Positions 7,116-12,364 of a stretch of DNA of 12,364 nucleotides are shown here, one piece after another (position 1 is the stretch's first letter; every line of letters starts with the position of its first letter). Under the pieces are notes generated by a model. The model did not search any database. It saw nothing but the letters and a program-made list of their open reading frames with translations, and was not told the origin of the DNA. A program made the translations under genes and the position numbers. The stretch spans positions 1 through 12,364 of the forward strand of contig JACRDV010000107.1 of the NCBI GenBank assembly GCA_024860865.1. Direction: 5' to 3'. The DNA is from Methanobacteriota archaeon (GTDB lineage: Archaea > JACRDV01).

Positions 7116-7937
7116 ATGAAAGTTGGATTATTGGGTTGCGGAGCTATTGGGACCTACTTGGCAAAGGCGATTGAGAACGGATTAGTTGAGAATACAAGTT
7201 TAGATATTATACACGATCGCCATATCAAGCGAGCGCAAAACTTAGCTCAAAAGCTTAAAACTAAACCTAAAATTGCTTTAACTTTTGAAGAAATAATCGA
7301 TAACAAGGAGATTGAACTAGTAATTGAAGCTGCTTCGCAAGAAGCAGTCAGAATTTTTGCGCCTGCAATTTTGAAAGCATCTAAAAATTTAATGATAATG
7401 AGTGTTGGCGCTCTATTAGATGAAGAACTTTTAACAAATCTAAAAAAAATGGCCACTCAACACAATGTTAAAATTTTTTTGCCATCAGGAGCAATTGCGG
7501 GTATTGATGCGATTAAAGCTGCTGCGTTAGCAGGAATTGATGAAGTTACTTTAACATCTAAAAAACCAATTAAGAGCTTAGCTGATGCACCTTATATAGC
7601 CGAGAAAAAAATCGATTTATCTCAATTGAAAGAACCAATGCTGGTATTTGAGGGGCCAGCAAATGAAGCAGTAAAATGGTTTCCGGCAAATATTAATGTA
7701 GCAGCAACTTTAAGTATAGCTTGCGGTAAACCAGAAAAAGTTCGAGTAAAAATTGTAGCGGATCCAAAACTTGATCGAATTGTTCATGAAATTAAAATTA
7801 AAGGGAAGACAGGTGAACTTCTACTAATATCCGAAAATATTCCAAGCCCGGATAATCCACGAACAAGTCTATTAGCAGCTCTTTCAGCGGTTGCTACTCT
7901 CCAAAAAATAAGCGGGATGATTGTGCTCGGAACTTAG
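7116..7937 (+). CDS. nadX: L-aspartate dehydrogenase
   Basis: 273 aa. It oxidises L-aspartate to iminoaspartate with NAD(P)+, supplying NadA; it replaces the flavin enzyme NadB. The N-terminus MKVGLLGCGAIGTYLA is a Rossmann dinucleotide-binding loop (GCGAIG, 7-12). EAASQEAV (71-78) and LPSGAIAGIDAIKAA (122-136) are family segments. FPANINVAATLSIA (189-202), DPKLDRIVHEI with the likely catalytic His224, and NPRTSLLAALSA (247-258) complete the aspartate dehydrogenase pattern. GGTGAT at 7105-7110 lies five bases before the ATG. It is divergent from nadC and upstream of nadA on the same strand with a 141-nt gap. It ends in TAG followed by a T-rich run. Confidence 0.93.
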   Translation: MKVGLLGCGAIGTYLAKAIENGLVENTSLDIIHDRHIKRAQNLAQKLKTKPKIALTFEEIIDNKEIELVIEAASQEAVRIFAPAILKASKNLMIMSVGALLDEELLTNLKKMATQHNVKIFLPSGAIAGIDAIKAAALAGIDEVTLTSKKPIKSLADAPYIAEKKIDLSQLKEPMLVFEGPANEAVKWFPANINVAATLSIACGKPEKVRVKIVADPKLDRIVHEIKIKGKTGELLLISENIPSPDNPRTSLLAALSAVATLQKISGMIVLGT

Positions 7938-7953
7938 TTTTATTTTTATAATT
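7938..7953 (+). terminator. Oligo-T tract after nadX
   Basis: TTTTATTTTTATAATT directly follows the nadX stop. It suits archaeal oligo-T termination, perhaps partial, since nadA follows on the same strand. Confidence 0.35.
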
Positions 7954-8078
7954 GTGATTTAGATTCAACTATCTAACTACATTGAATTTGGAATTTTTTA
8001 TTGCCTTGGAATATTAACTACGGCAAAAGCAGACTGAAAAATGAAAACTATGCTAATTCAAAAAACAGGTTGCATAAT

Positions 8079-9011
8079 ATGGAACATAAAAAAATCGAAC
8101 TCATAGAAGAAATAAATAAACTTAGAAAAGAAAAAAATGCAATTATCTTAGCACATAACTATCAACGACCAGATGTACAAGATATTGCTGATTTTGTCGG
8201 CGACTCACTTAACCTTTGCCAAAAAGCCGCTGAGGCCCAGAATATTAAGATTATTGTATTTGCTGGAGTAGACTTTATGGCTGAAAGTGCAAAGATTCTT
8301 AACCCAAATAAACTCGTTCTAATGCCTGATTTAGGAGCAGTTTGTCCCATGGCTGCTATGGTGCGACCAAAGATGATCCAACGGGCACGCAAAAAATATC
8401 CAAACACACCAGTTGTAGCGTATATTAATACCTCAGCAGAAGTTAAAGCTGAAGCAGATGTAATATGCACTTCAGCTAATTTTGTCAAAATAATCGAAAA
8501 ATTAGAGGCCAGCCGAATTATCTTTACTCCTGATAGGAACATGGCTTGGTGGGTTGCCCAAAAGACAAGCAAAGAAATTATTCCTGTGCCGGAGTATGGT
8601 CATTGTCCAACACATATGATGATTTTTCCTGATCCTGTGTTTATAGAGGAAGTCAAAGTAAATGAACCAAGTGCTGAGCTGATTGCTCATCCGGAGTGTA
8701 TACCTGAAATTTTGGAAATGGCTGATCATGTCTATGGAACTGAAGGCATGGTTAAGTATGCTAAGCAAACAAAAGCTAAAAAATTAATTATCGCAACTGA
8801 AGTTGGGTTGTTACATCGCTTAAGAAAAGAAGTTCCTGATAAAGTTTTTACTCCAGCTGATAGTAGCGCTATTTGTCCTCAAATGAAAAAACATACACTG
8901 GATAAAATCCTTTATGTACTTAAAACAGAAAGTAATGCTGTTGAAGTTAACCCTAAAATTGCTGATCTGGCTCGAAATGCTCTTAAACGCATGTTTGAAC
9001 TAACACAATAA
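8079..9011 (+). CDS. nadA: Quinolinate synthase
   Basis: 310 aa from the ATG at 8079. It condenses iminoaspartate with dihydroxyacetone phosphate to quinolinate using an oxygen-sensitive [4Fe-4S] cluster. The three cluster cysteines are visible in the expected contexts: GAVCPM (C89), YGHCPTH (C176) and SAICPQMK (C266). Other signatures are ILAHNYQRPDVQDIADFVGDS (23-43), YINTSAEVKAEADVICTS (115-132), HPEC (204-207) and TEVGLLHRL (240-248). The frame is open back to 8001, but ATG 8079 gives the usual length and begins just before the conserved helix IELIEEINKL; AGGT at 8067-8070 is a weak ribosome site. It follows nadX, which makes its substrate. It ends in TAA. Confidence 0.95.
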   Translation: MEHKKIELIEEINKLRKEKNAIILAHNYQRPDVQDIADFVGDSLNLCQKAAEAQNIKIIVFAGVDFMAESAKILNPNKLVLMPDLGAVCPMAAMVRPKMIQRARKKYPNTPVVAYINTSAEVKAEADVICTSANFVKIIEKLEASRIIFTPDRNMAWWVAQKTSKEIIPVPEYGHCPTHMMIFPDPVFIEEVKVNEPSAELIAHPECIPEILEMADHVYGTEGMVKYAKQTKAKKLIIATEVGLLHRLRKEVPDKVFTPADSSAICPQMKKHTLDKILYVLKTESNAVEVNPKIADLARNALKRMFELTQ

Positions 9012-9090
9012 ATTATAATTTCAGATGCTAAAAATCTAAATAAACGTAATCCAGTTGAAAACGAAAAGCAGAAAATAAAAACTATATATT

Positions 9091-9566
9091 TTGAAACAAG
9101 ATTCCATTTCCACTAAAATTAAGATTAGAATCAAGGTGCATTCTCTCTATTGGTTCAGTAGTGCTTTATTCCTAGTTTTTATACTGTTATTTTTCGCTTT
9201 TGTGGCTTTATTCTATATATTTGGTTTGACTTTCTCTGTGCTATTGTTGTGCCCTTTTGGAGAATCGACTACTTTCTTAGTAAGAAAAGAAATTATAGCG
9301 ACGATTTATTCGCGGTTGAAGAAGAGAATACTGGTTTCGTGCGGTGGAATTAGCCAGTTGTTATCACTCTAATAGCCGGAACAGTATTCTGTGCACTTAT
9401 AGCCCATAGCCTATGCCTATGGTGTTCCTTGTCTTAGAAAAGTCACTACGCTGTTCCCACGGCAACCTTCATAATAGCTCTCTATTATCTGTTAGGCAAA
9501 CGGGCAGGCACCTTAAATAAGAGCTATAAAATCAACAATCGCACAATAATTCTCTTGAAGAAGTAG
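9091..9566 (+). pseudogene. Interrupted membrane-protein reading frame (pseudogene or recoded gene)
   Basis: Not a recognised family. One frame (9091-9372) encodes a hydrophobic hairpin-like stretch (LYWFSSALFLVFILLFFAFV, then ALFYIFGLTFSVLLL). In the -1 frame the same locus continues more naturally: PFWRIDYFLSKKRNYSDDLF, AVEEENTGFVRWN, then hydrophobic PVVITLIAGTVFCALIAHSL and a segment with YAVPTATFIIALYYLLGKRAG, ending TAG at 9564-9566. In-frame TAG codons interrupt it at 9351 and 9435. The frames meet at CCCTTTT (9252-9258), a slip-prone run. The simplest reading is a decayed membrane protein with one indel and two stops. A TATA-like ACTATATATT lies at 9081-9090, immediately before the TTG at 9091, so that TTG is unlikely to be a real start. 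The coding nature rests on amino-acid composition only. Confidence 0.4.
9376..9490 (+). other. Nested inverted repeats, possible structured RNA
   Basis: GGAACAG (9378-9384) pairs with CTGTTCC (9451-9457). Inside it, GTGcACTT (9391-9398, one bulged C) pairs with AAGTCAC (9440-9446), and CCATAG (9404-9409) pairs with CTATGG (9417-9422) around a 7-nt loop. A separate perfect hairpin follows: ATAATAG/CTATTAT with loop CTCT (9471-9488). The block is GC-richer than the DNA after it. It matches no RNA family I recognise and overlaps the interrupted membrane-protein frame, so these pairings may be chance. Confidence 0.25.
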
Positions 9567-9916
9567 AAAACAAATTTATTTAAAACCTGAAAGATAAATA
9601 AAATAATAATATTGTTTGTTTTTCATTATACATCTATTTCTTCTGTTTGTTTATTGCTGCAACTAGATCATAATTTTTATAATTTTAGTTTTTCTTTCAT
9701 TTTATAATATCAATTTTAAGAAAAATTTGATAAAGTTGTTTGAAAAATTAGTTTTTCGAATTTATTATTTTTTTATAATTTTCTTTATTAATTCAATTCA
9801 AAATTATATTTTATAGCAAATTTAATTAAACAGACTAGTGTCGGACGGCATTTCAAAAGAGAATTTTTTTAAATGATGAATGAACTGATATTTGTAATGA
9901 AATGAGTTGCTTTAAA
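9567..9916. other. Very AT-rich stretch without a recognisable gene
   Basis: About 350 nt of mostly A and T on both strands, with long T-runs. No convincing reading frame, tRNA or box C/D pattern was found. Minor direct repeats of TGTTTGTTT occur within 9610-9660. It could be an upstream regulatory region or decayed DNA. Confidence 0.5.
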
Positions 9917-10030
9917 ATGAAGCTCTCCGCTTTTTTTGAAGATAAACAGCTAATCAGGTTCATCAAAGGAAAGCAAAGTGAAAAACCTAGAAAATTTTTG
10001 ACTTTTTACAGGAAAAAAGCTTGTGCATGA
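9917..10030 (+). CDS. Possible 37-aa basic small protein
   Basis: ATG at 9917 opens a 37-codon frame ending TGA at 10028-10030: MKLSAFFEDKQLIRFIKG, then KQSEKPRKFLTFYRKKACA. Its mix of charged and aromatic residues looks coding, in contrast to the flanking AT-rich DNA. There is no Shine-Dalgarno; a TATA-like CTGATATTTG about 28 nt upstream would suit a leaderless transcript. It lies 24 nt before the 85-aa gene and could be the first gene of that cluster. No family is recognised. Confidence 0.35.
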   Translation: MKLSAFFEDKQLIRFIKGKQSEKPRKFLTFYRKKACA

Positions 10031-10054
10031 TAATTATTCTAATTGGGTGATTAA

Positions 10055-10312
10055 ATGGTTGAATTAAAGTTTGATCAAGTAGAAATTCCAAGAGAAGTAC
10101 CCCTTAATCGCCTTTTAAAAAGAGAGGTAAGAGTTGGGAGTATAACAATCAATGGAGAGCAATTTGTTGTGCTTAAATCTAAACTAAACTTTGGAACTCT
10201 GGTCTTTACTCAAAAACAATGGGGTCAACTTTTTAATTTTATACAAGTGGAAAACAAGCCAGCTCAAATTCCAAAGACTAAAAATACCTTCTCAGACTTT
10301 TTGGAGTTGTAA
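10055..10312 (+). CDS. Hypothetical 85-aa protein, first of a small-gene cluster
   Basis: The start is certain: GGGTGAT (10045-10051) lies just before the ATG. The product has an N-terminal charged part (MVELKFDQVEIPREVPLNRL), then a beta-rich core (VGSITINGEQFVVLKSKLNF, GTLVFTQKQWGQLFNFIQ), then a proline/lysine linker and a short acidic end, FSDFLEL. There is no signal peptide or membrane segment, and no family is recognised. The short C-terminal FSDFLEL after a flexible linker could be a peptide ligand for a partner. The next gene starts two bases after its stop, so the two are almost certainly translated from one mRNA. Ends in TAA. Confidence 0.75.
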   Translation: MVELKFDQVEIPREVPLNRLLKREVRVGSITINGEQFVVLKSKLNFGTLVFTQKQWGQLFNFIQVENKPAQIPKTKNTFSDFLEL

Positions 10313-10314
10313 AT

Positions 10315-10638
10315 ATGACTCTAACACAAAAAGAACGGGAGATATTAATCAATTCTATCAGGAGCAATTTATTAGATCTTTCAAAATGTGCTAAAGTTTT
10401 AGAAGGACGCAGATTGGCCCGCAATATACAGCTTGGATTAGAGATTTTGGACGAAGAAGAAAACCTCTCTAAAACGTGGGTTTGGAAAGATATCATTAGA
10501 ACGTTTTACCAAAGTCTCGAATCTTGTGCGCATAAATGCTCACTTTCAATGAAAGAAGCATTTCCAGAGTTATTTGAGCGCAAACGGTCAGAAGAGGTAA
10601 TCGAGTCAAAAACAGAAGAGCAATATTCAATAATTTGA
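10315..10638 (+). CDS. Hypothetical 107-aa helical protein
   Basis: Starts with ATG two bases after the upstream stop; a weak GGAG (10302-10305) inside the previous gene may serve translation, or ribosomes re-initiate. The sequence is predominantly helical and charged (MTLTQKEREILINSIRSNLL, DLSKCAKVLEGRRLARNIQL), with a tryptophan-containing KTWVWKDIIRTFYQSLESC segment and cysteines near residues 25, 72 and 76. The C-terminal 20 residues are acidic and probably disordered. No known domain is recognised, and it is soluble as far as can be judged. It is the second gene of the cluster leading to the metallopeptidase and ends in TGA. Confidence 0.75.
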   Translation: MTLTQKEREILINSIRSNLLDLSKCAKVLEGRRLARNIQLGLEILDEEENLSKTWVWKDIIRTFYQSLESCAHKCSLSMKEAFPELFERKRSEEVIESKTEEQYSII

Positions 10639-10678
10639 ACGCCAGCATGTGCTAAAAATTTGTTTAGTTGGTGAAATT

Positions 10679-11080
10679 ATGGATATTGAATTTGCATTGG
10701 ATGTGAAAGAAAAAATAGAACAAATAGTTGATTTGTTGGAGTTTAAGCACATAGATACAAAACGCATAGTTTGCATGCGAAGTTATGGCTCTAAATCCTG
10801 GGCAAATGCAAGGATTTGGAGTATACCTAGAATTTGGCAGAAAGCCCTGAATATTCCGCCCCGCTATGTTATTGAAGTGCTGTCTATGCATTTTGATAAT
10901 CTCAGCGAAACTGACCAAGAAAAAGTTCTAATTCACGAGCTTTTGCACATACCAAAAACATTTAGCGGCGCTTTAGTGCCTCATAGATGCTTTGGAAAAA
11001 AGATTAGTACAACTGTAATCGAAAAATTTTACAGGCAGTACAAAGAAAAGTTAGAACAGAATAACGGTCATTTACTGTAA
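10679..11080 (+). CDS. Putative zinc metallopeptidase, phage-metallopeptidase-like (HELLH)
   Basis: 133 aa from ATG 10679, chosen because GGTGA (10670-10674) lies four bases upstream; a GTG at 10649 in the same frame has no such site. The zinc-binding motif is HELLH at residues 86-90, and His102 follows in IPKTFSGALVPH, giving HExxHx11H. The preceding segment WANARIWSIPRIWQKALNI and the HELLHIPKTFSG block match the family known as putative phage metallopeptidase, common in archaeal genomes and viruses. Activity and substrate are not established for that family as far as I know. It is cytosolic, with no signal peptide. It is the third gene of a four-gene set; the short C-terminal tail is basic then polar. 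Ends in TAA. Confidence 0.85.
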   Translation: MDIEFALDVKEKIEQIVDLLEFKHIDTKRIVCMRSYGSKSWANARIWSIPRIWQKALNIPPRYVIEVLSMHFDNLSETDQEKVLIHELLHIPKTFSGALVPHRCFGKKISTTVIEKFYRQYKEKLEQNNGHLL

Positions 11081-11096
11081 ATTTAGGTGGACAATT

Positions 11097-11237
11097 ATGA
11101 GATGCATTTGGTGGCGAGGTAGAAACTCAAATTTCTGCGGTTTGAGCATGGGGATATCAAGTTTCATGAATTGCAATAATGAACTTATGAGGTGTGCTCT
11201 CAAAAGATTGAGACCAGAAGTAGTTAAATTGACTTAG
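11097..11237 (+). CDS. 46-aa four-cysteine small protein, possible zinc binder
   Basis: ATG at 11097 has AGGTGG (11085-11090) six bases upstream, a strong ribosome site, and follows the metallopeptidase by 16 nt. The product begins MRCIWWRGRNSNFCGLSM and ends NELMRCALKRLRPEVVKLT. Cysteines are at residues 3, 14, 26 and 33, in an otherwise basic protein with two tryptophans. Four cysteines in 46 residues suggest one structural zinc or an iron-sulfur site. No family is recognised. It ends in TAG, 14 nt before the convergent mch stop. Context makes it the last gene of the cluster. Confidence 0.65.
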   Translation: MRCIWWRGRNSNFCGLSMGISSFMNCNNELMRCALKRLRPEVVKLT

Positions 11238-11271
11238 TTTAGTTTATTTTTTCAATATATTTTTAATCCAA
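11238..11271 (+). terminator. T-rich end of the small-gene cluster, overlapping the mch 3' end
   Basis: After the 46-aa gene come TTTATTTTTTC and ATATTTTT, plausible oligo-T termination for the plus-strand cluster. The second run lies inside the 3' end of mch. Confidence 0.35.
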
Positions 11272-12220
11272 GCGAAAAAATTAACATATGTTTATTTATC
11301 TGCCCAGATTTGTACGTAGCACCCGTTTTTATATCGTTCAAAATAACTTCAGCTGGAGCAAATAAGCCTGTATCAATTTTGTAGAAATCATATCCGGCAT
11401 TTTTGAATATTTCTGAAAACGGTTTACCATAATCTTTAGAAGAAATAGACGGCAGCTTTTTAACGAGCTCTTCAGGATTATCTTTTTCGTTTAATTCAAC
11501 CGAGTAAAAAGTTCTACTACCATAGAATATCATATCATTGGAGGTTCCCATTGCCTTAAAAGGGTCGGGATTAATTGGGGCAATTGGGCAAATTCCAAAG
11601 GCATATTTTACTTTTTTCGGGTCAAAATTTAATGTTTCGCATAGTTTAAACATACCAGTTTCAGTAGCTCTTCCTGCGATTTGAGTTGACCCAACTATGC
11701 TTGAGGTTTGTGCAACAATAAGATAGACATTTTCTGGTTTTACATTGCACTGTGTGGCGATAATCTCTACGACTTTTTCATTTGGCAATTGATTGGTCTC
11801 AAGAGCAAGGATAGCAACATCAGCATCGTCTTTATAGTCAATTTTATCGAAAGTCTTTTTGGGCTTTAAAGCAAGGGCTCTAGCTGGACCCGAACCAATT
11901 GCTGAGAAATTTTCAACTTTTATTTGCCACCCAGCTTTTTGAGAGCCGAGAAGAGCAATGTCAGGAAAATCTGTATTAACTTCGATTGCAGGTAGGCTAA
12001 ACTCTCCAAAATTCATTGTAGTTAATCTAGTTTCTCCTAGCCCGCCCATGCATATCTCTGTAAAAAGTGCTCCAGCTCGGTATCCGCCTTTTGCTTTAAT
12101 TCCGCAATCAATAACCCATGCTTCATTTTTAAGTTGGATTGGATTGACATTTAATTCGCTAGAAAAATCTATTAAATCTTCAACGATAGTTTGAGCATTA
12201 TAGTTAACGCTAACAGTCAT
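11252..12220 (-). CDS. mch: Methenyltetrahydromethanopterin cyclohydrolase
   Basis: 322 aa, normal for Mch. It interconverts N5,N10-methenyl-H4MPT and N5-formyl-H4MPT in the archaeal C1 pathway, between formyltransferase (Ftr) and methylene-H4MPT dehydrogenase (Mtd). Family segments in order are DCGIKAKGGYRAG (38-50), LGSQKAGW (91-98), IGSGPARALA (108-117), VAQTSSIVGSTQIAGR (169-184), GTSNDMIFYG (225-234) and DTGLFAPAEV (283-292). The frame is open upstream to 12337, but ATG at 12220 is chosen because minus GGAGAT (12231-12226) lies five bases before it and MTVSVNYNA begins like known Mch. The last residues (HMLIFSLGLKIY) diverge from common Mch ends. No other C1 gene is adjacent. Ends in TGA. 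Confidence 0.95.
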   Translation of the reverse strand: MTVSVNYNAQTIVEDLIDFSSELNVNPIQLKNEAWVIDCGIKAKGGYRAGALFTEICMGGLGETRLTTMNFGEFSLPAIEVNTDFPDIALLGSQKAGWQIKVENFSAIGSGPARALALKPKKTFDKIDYKDDADVAILALETNQLPNEKVVEIIATQCNVKPENVYLIVAQTSSIVGSTQIAGRATETGMFKLCETLNFDPKKVKYAFGICPIAPINPDPFKAMGTSNDMIFYGSRTFYSVELNEKDNPEELVKKLPSISSKDYGKPFSEIFKNAGYDFYKIDTGLFAPAEVILNDIKTGATYKSGQINKHMLIFSLGLKIY

Positions 12221-12250
12221 AGCATATCTCCATTTTTCTTTGTTATTAGC

Positions 12251-12260
12251 AAATAAATAG
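12251..12260 (-). promoter_or_regulatory. TATA box for mch
   Basis: Minus-strand CTATTTATTT is centred about 36 nt before the mch ATG. It predicts a roughly 10-nt leader that just includes the GGAGAT ribosome site. Confidence 0.4.
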
Positions 12261-12364
12261 GCAGAATTTAAAAGCTTTTTCGAGAGATAAAACGAAAACT
12301 TTACTTCAATGTACCCAAATTTCCTTTTAGAAAGCAATATTTGCGAGGAAACTCTTTGGAAATC

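Noticed and set aside
8001-8025. TTGCC...GGCAA inverted repeat before nadA
   Set aside because: Only five paired bases with a 15-nt spacer; expected by chance.
8162-8768. Two minus-strand open frames
   Set aside because: Both are antisense to nadA, whose product is unambiguous.
9351-9566. Pyrrolysine decoding of TAG as a general feature of this genome
   Set aside because: nadX and the 46-aa gene appear to end normally in TAG, and no pyl gene is in the window; kept only as an alternative for one locus.
9872-9887. ATGATGA followed by CTGA, resembling box C and box D' of an sRNA
   Set aside because: Only five bases lie between the boxes, too few for an archaeal guide, and no good downstream C'/D pair was found.
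10191-10496. Overlapping frames on both strands in the small-gene cluster
   Set aside because: They overlap the 85- and 107-aa genes, which have the better ribosome site and tight spacing.
1-12364. CRISPR arrays, tRNA or rRNA genes, insertion-sequence ends
   Set aside because: No regularly spaced repeats, cloverleaf patterns or transposase genes were seen on reading both strands.

Overview
This window is archaeal, AT-rich DNA. The clearest markers are a methenyl-tetrahydromethanopterin cyclohydrolase (Mch), a short crenarchaeal/thaumarchaeal-type single-stranded DNA-binding protein, GGTGA-type Shine-Dalgarno sites, TATA boxes about 35 nt before start codons, frequent TTG starts and at least one probably leaderless gene. 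Mch, NAD de novo synthesis through aspartate dehydrogenase and a radical SAM protein resembling the archaeal Ta0216 group would fit a Bathyarchaeia-like or other H4MPT-using, non-halophilic archaeon. The lineage is inference only; no rRNA or tRNA gene was seen.

Layout. Positions 2-742 (+) hold an RNase Z-like metallo-beta-lactamase-fold protein cut by the left edge. A 59-aa SAP/Rho-N-like basic protein (907-1086, -), easily missed because it starts with TTG, is divergent from an SSB (1228-1668, +). Next on the minus strand are a B12-binding radical SAM protein (1840-3525), GC-richer than its surroundings, and an MFS transporter (3579-4754). A 461-nt gap follows, with gene-remnant-like frames and an 11-bp inverted repeat that frames the TATA box of a Fic-domain AMPylase gene (5216-6151, +).

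The NAD block follows: nadC (6200-7048, -) and nadX (7116-7937, +) diverge from one 67-bp promoter region, and nadA (8079-9011, +) lies downstream of nadX. Together they encode aspartate to iminoaspartate (NadX), to quinolinate (NadA), to nicotinate mononucleotide (NadC).

A 1-kb stretch (9012-10054) has no intact recognisable gene. Its first half holds a broken or frameshifted membrane-protein reading frame and nested inverted repeats. Its second half is very AT-rich, with one possible 37-aa gene. It leads into a compact plus-strand cluster (10055-11237) of four small genes: a beta-rich 85-aa protein, a helical 107-aa protein, a HELLH metallopeptidase of the phage-metallopeptidase type and a 46-aa four-cysteine protein. 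The cluster converges on mch (11252-12220, -).

The most interesting parts are the four-gene metallopeptidase cluster, the Fic operator, the SAP-SSB divergon and the interrupted frame around 9091-9566.
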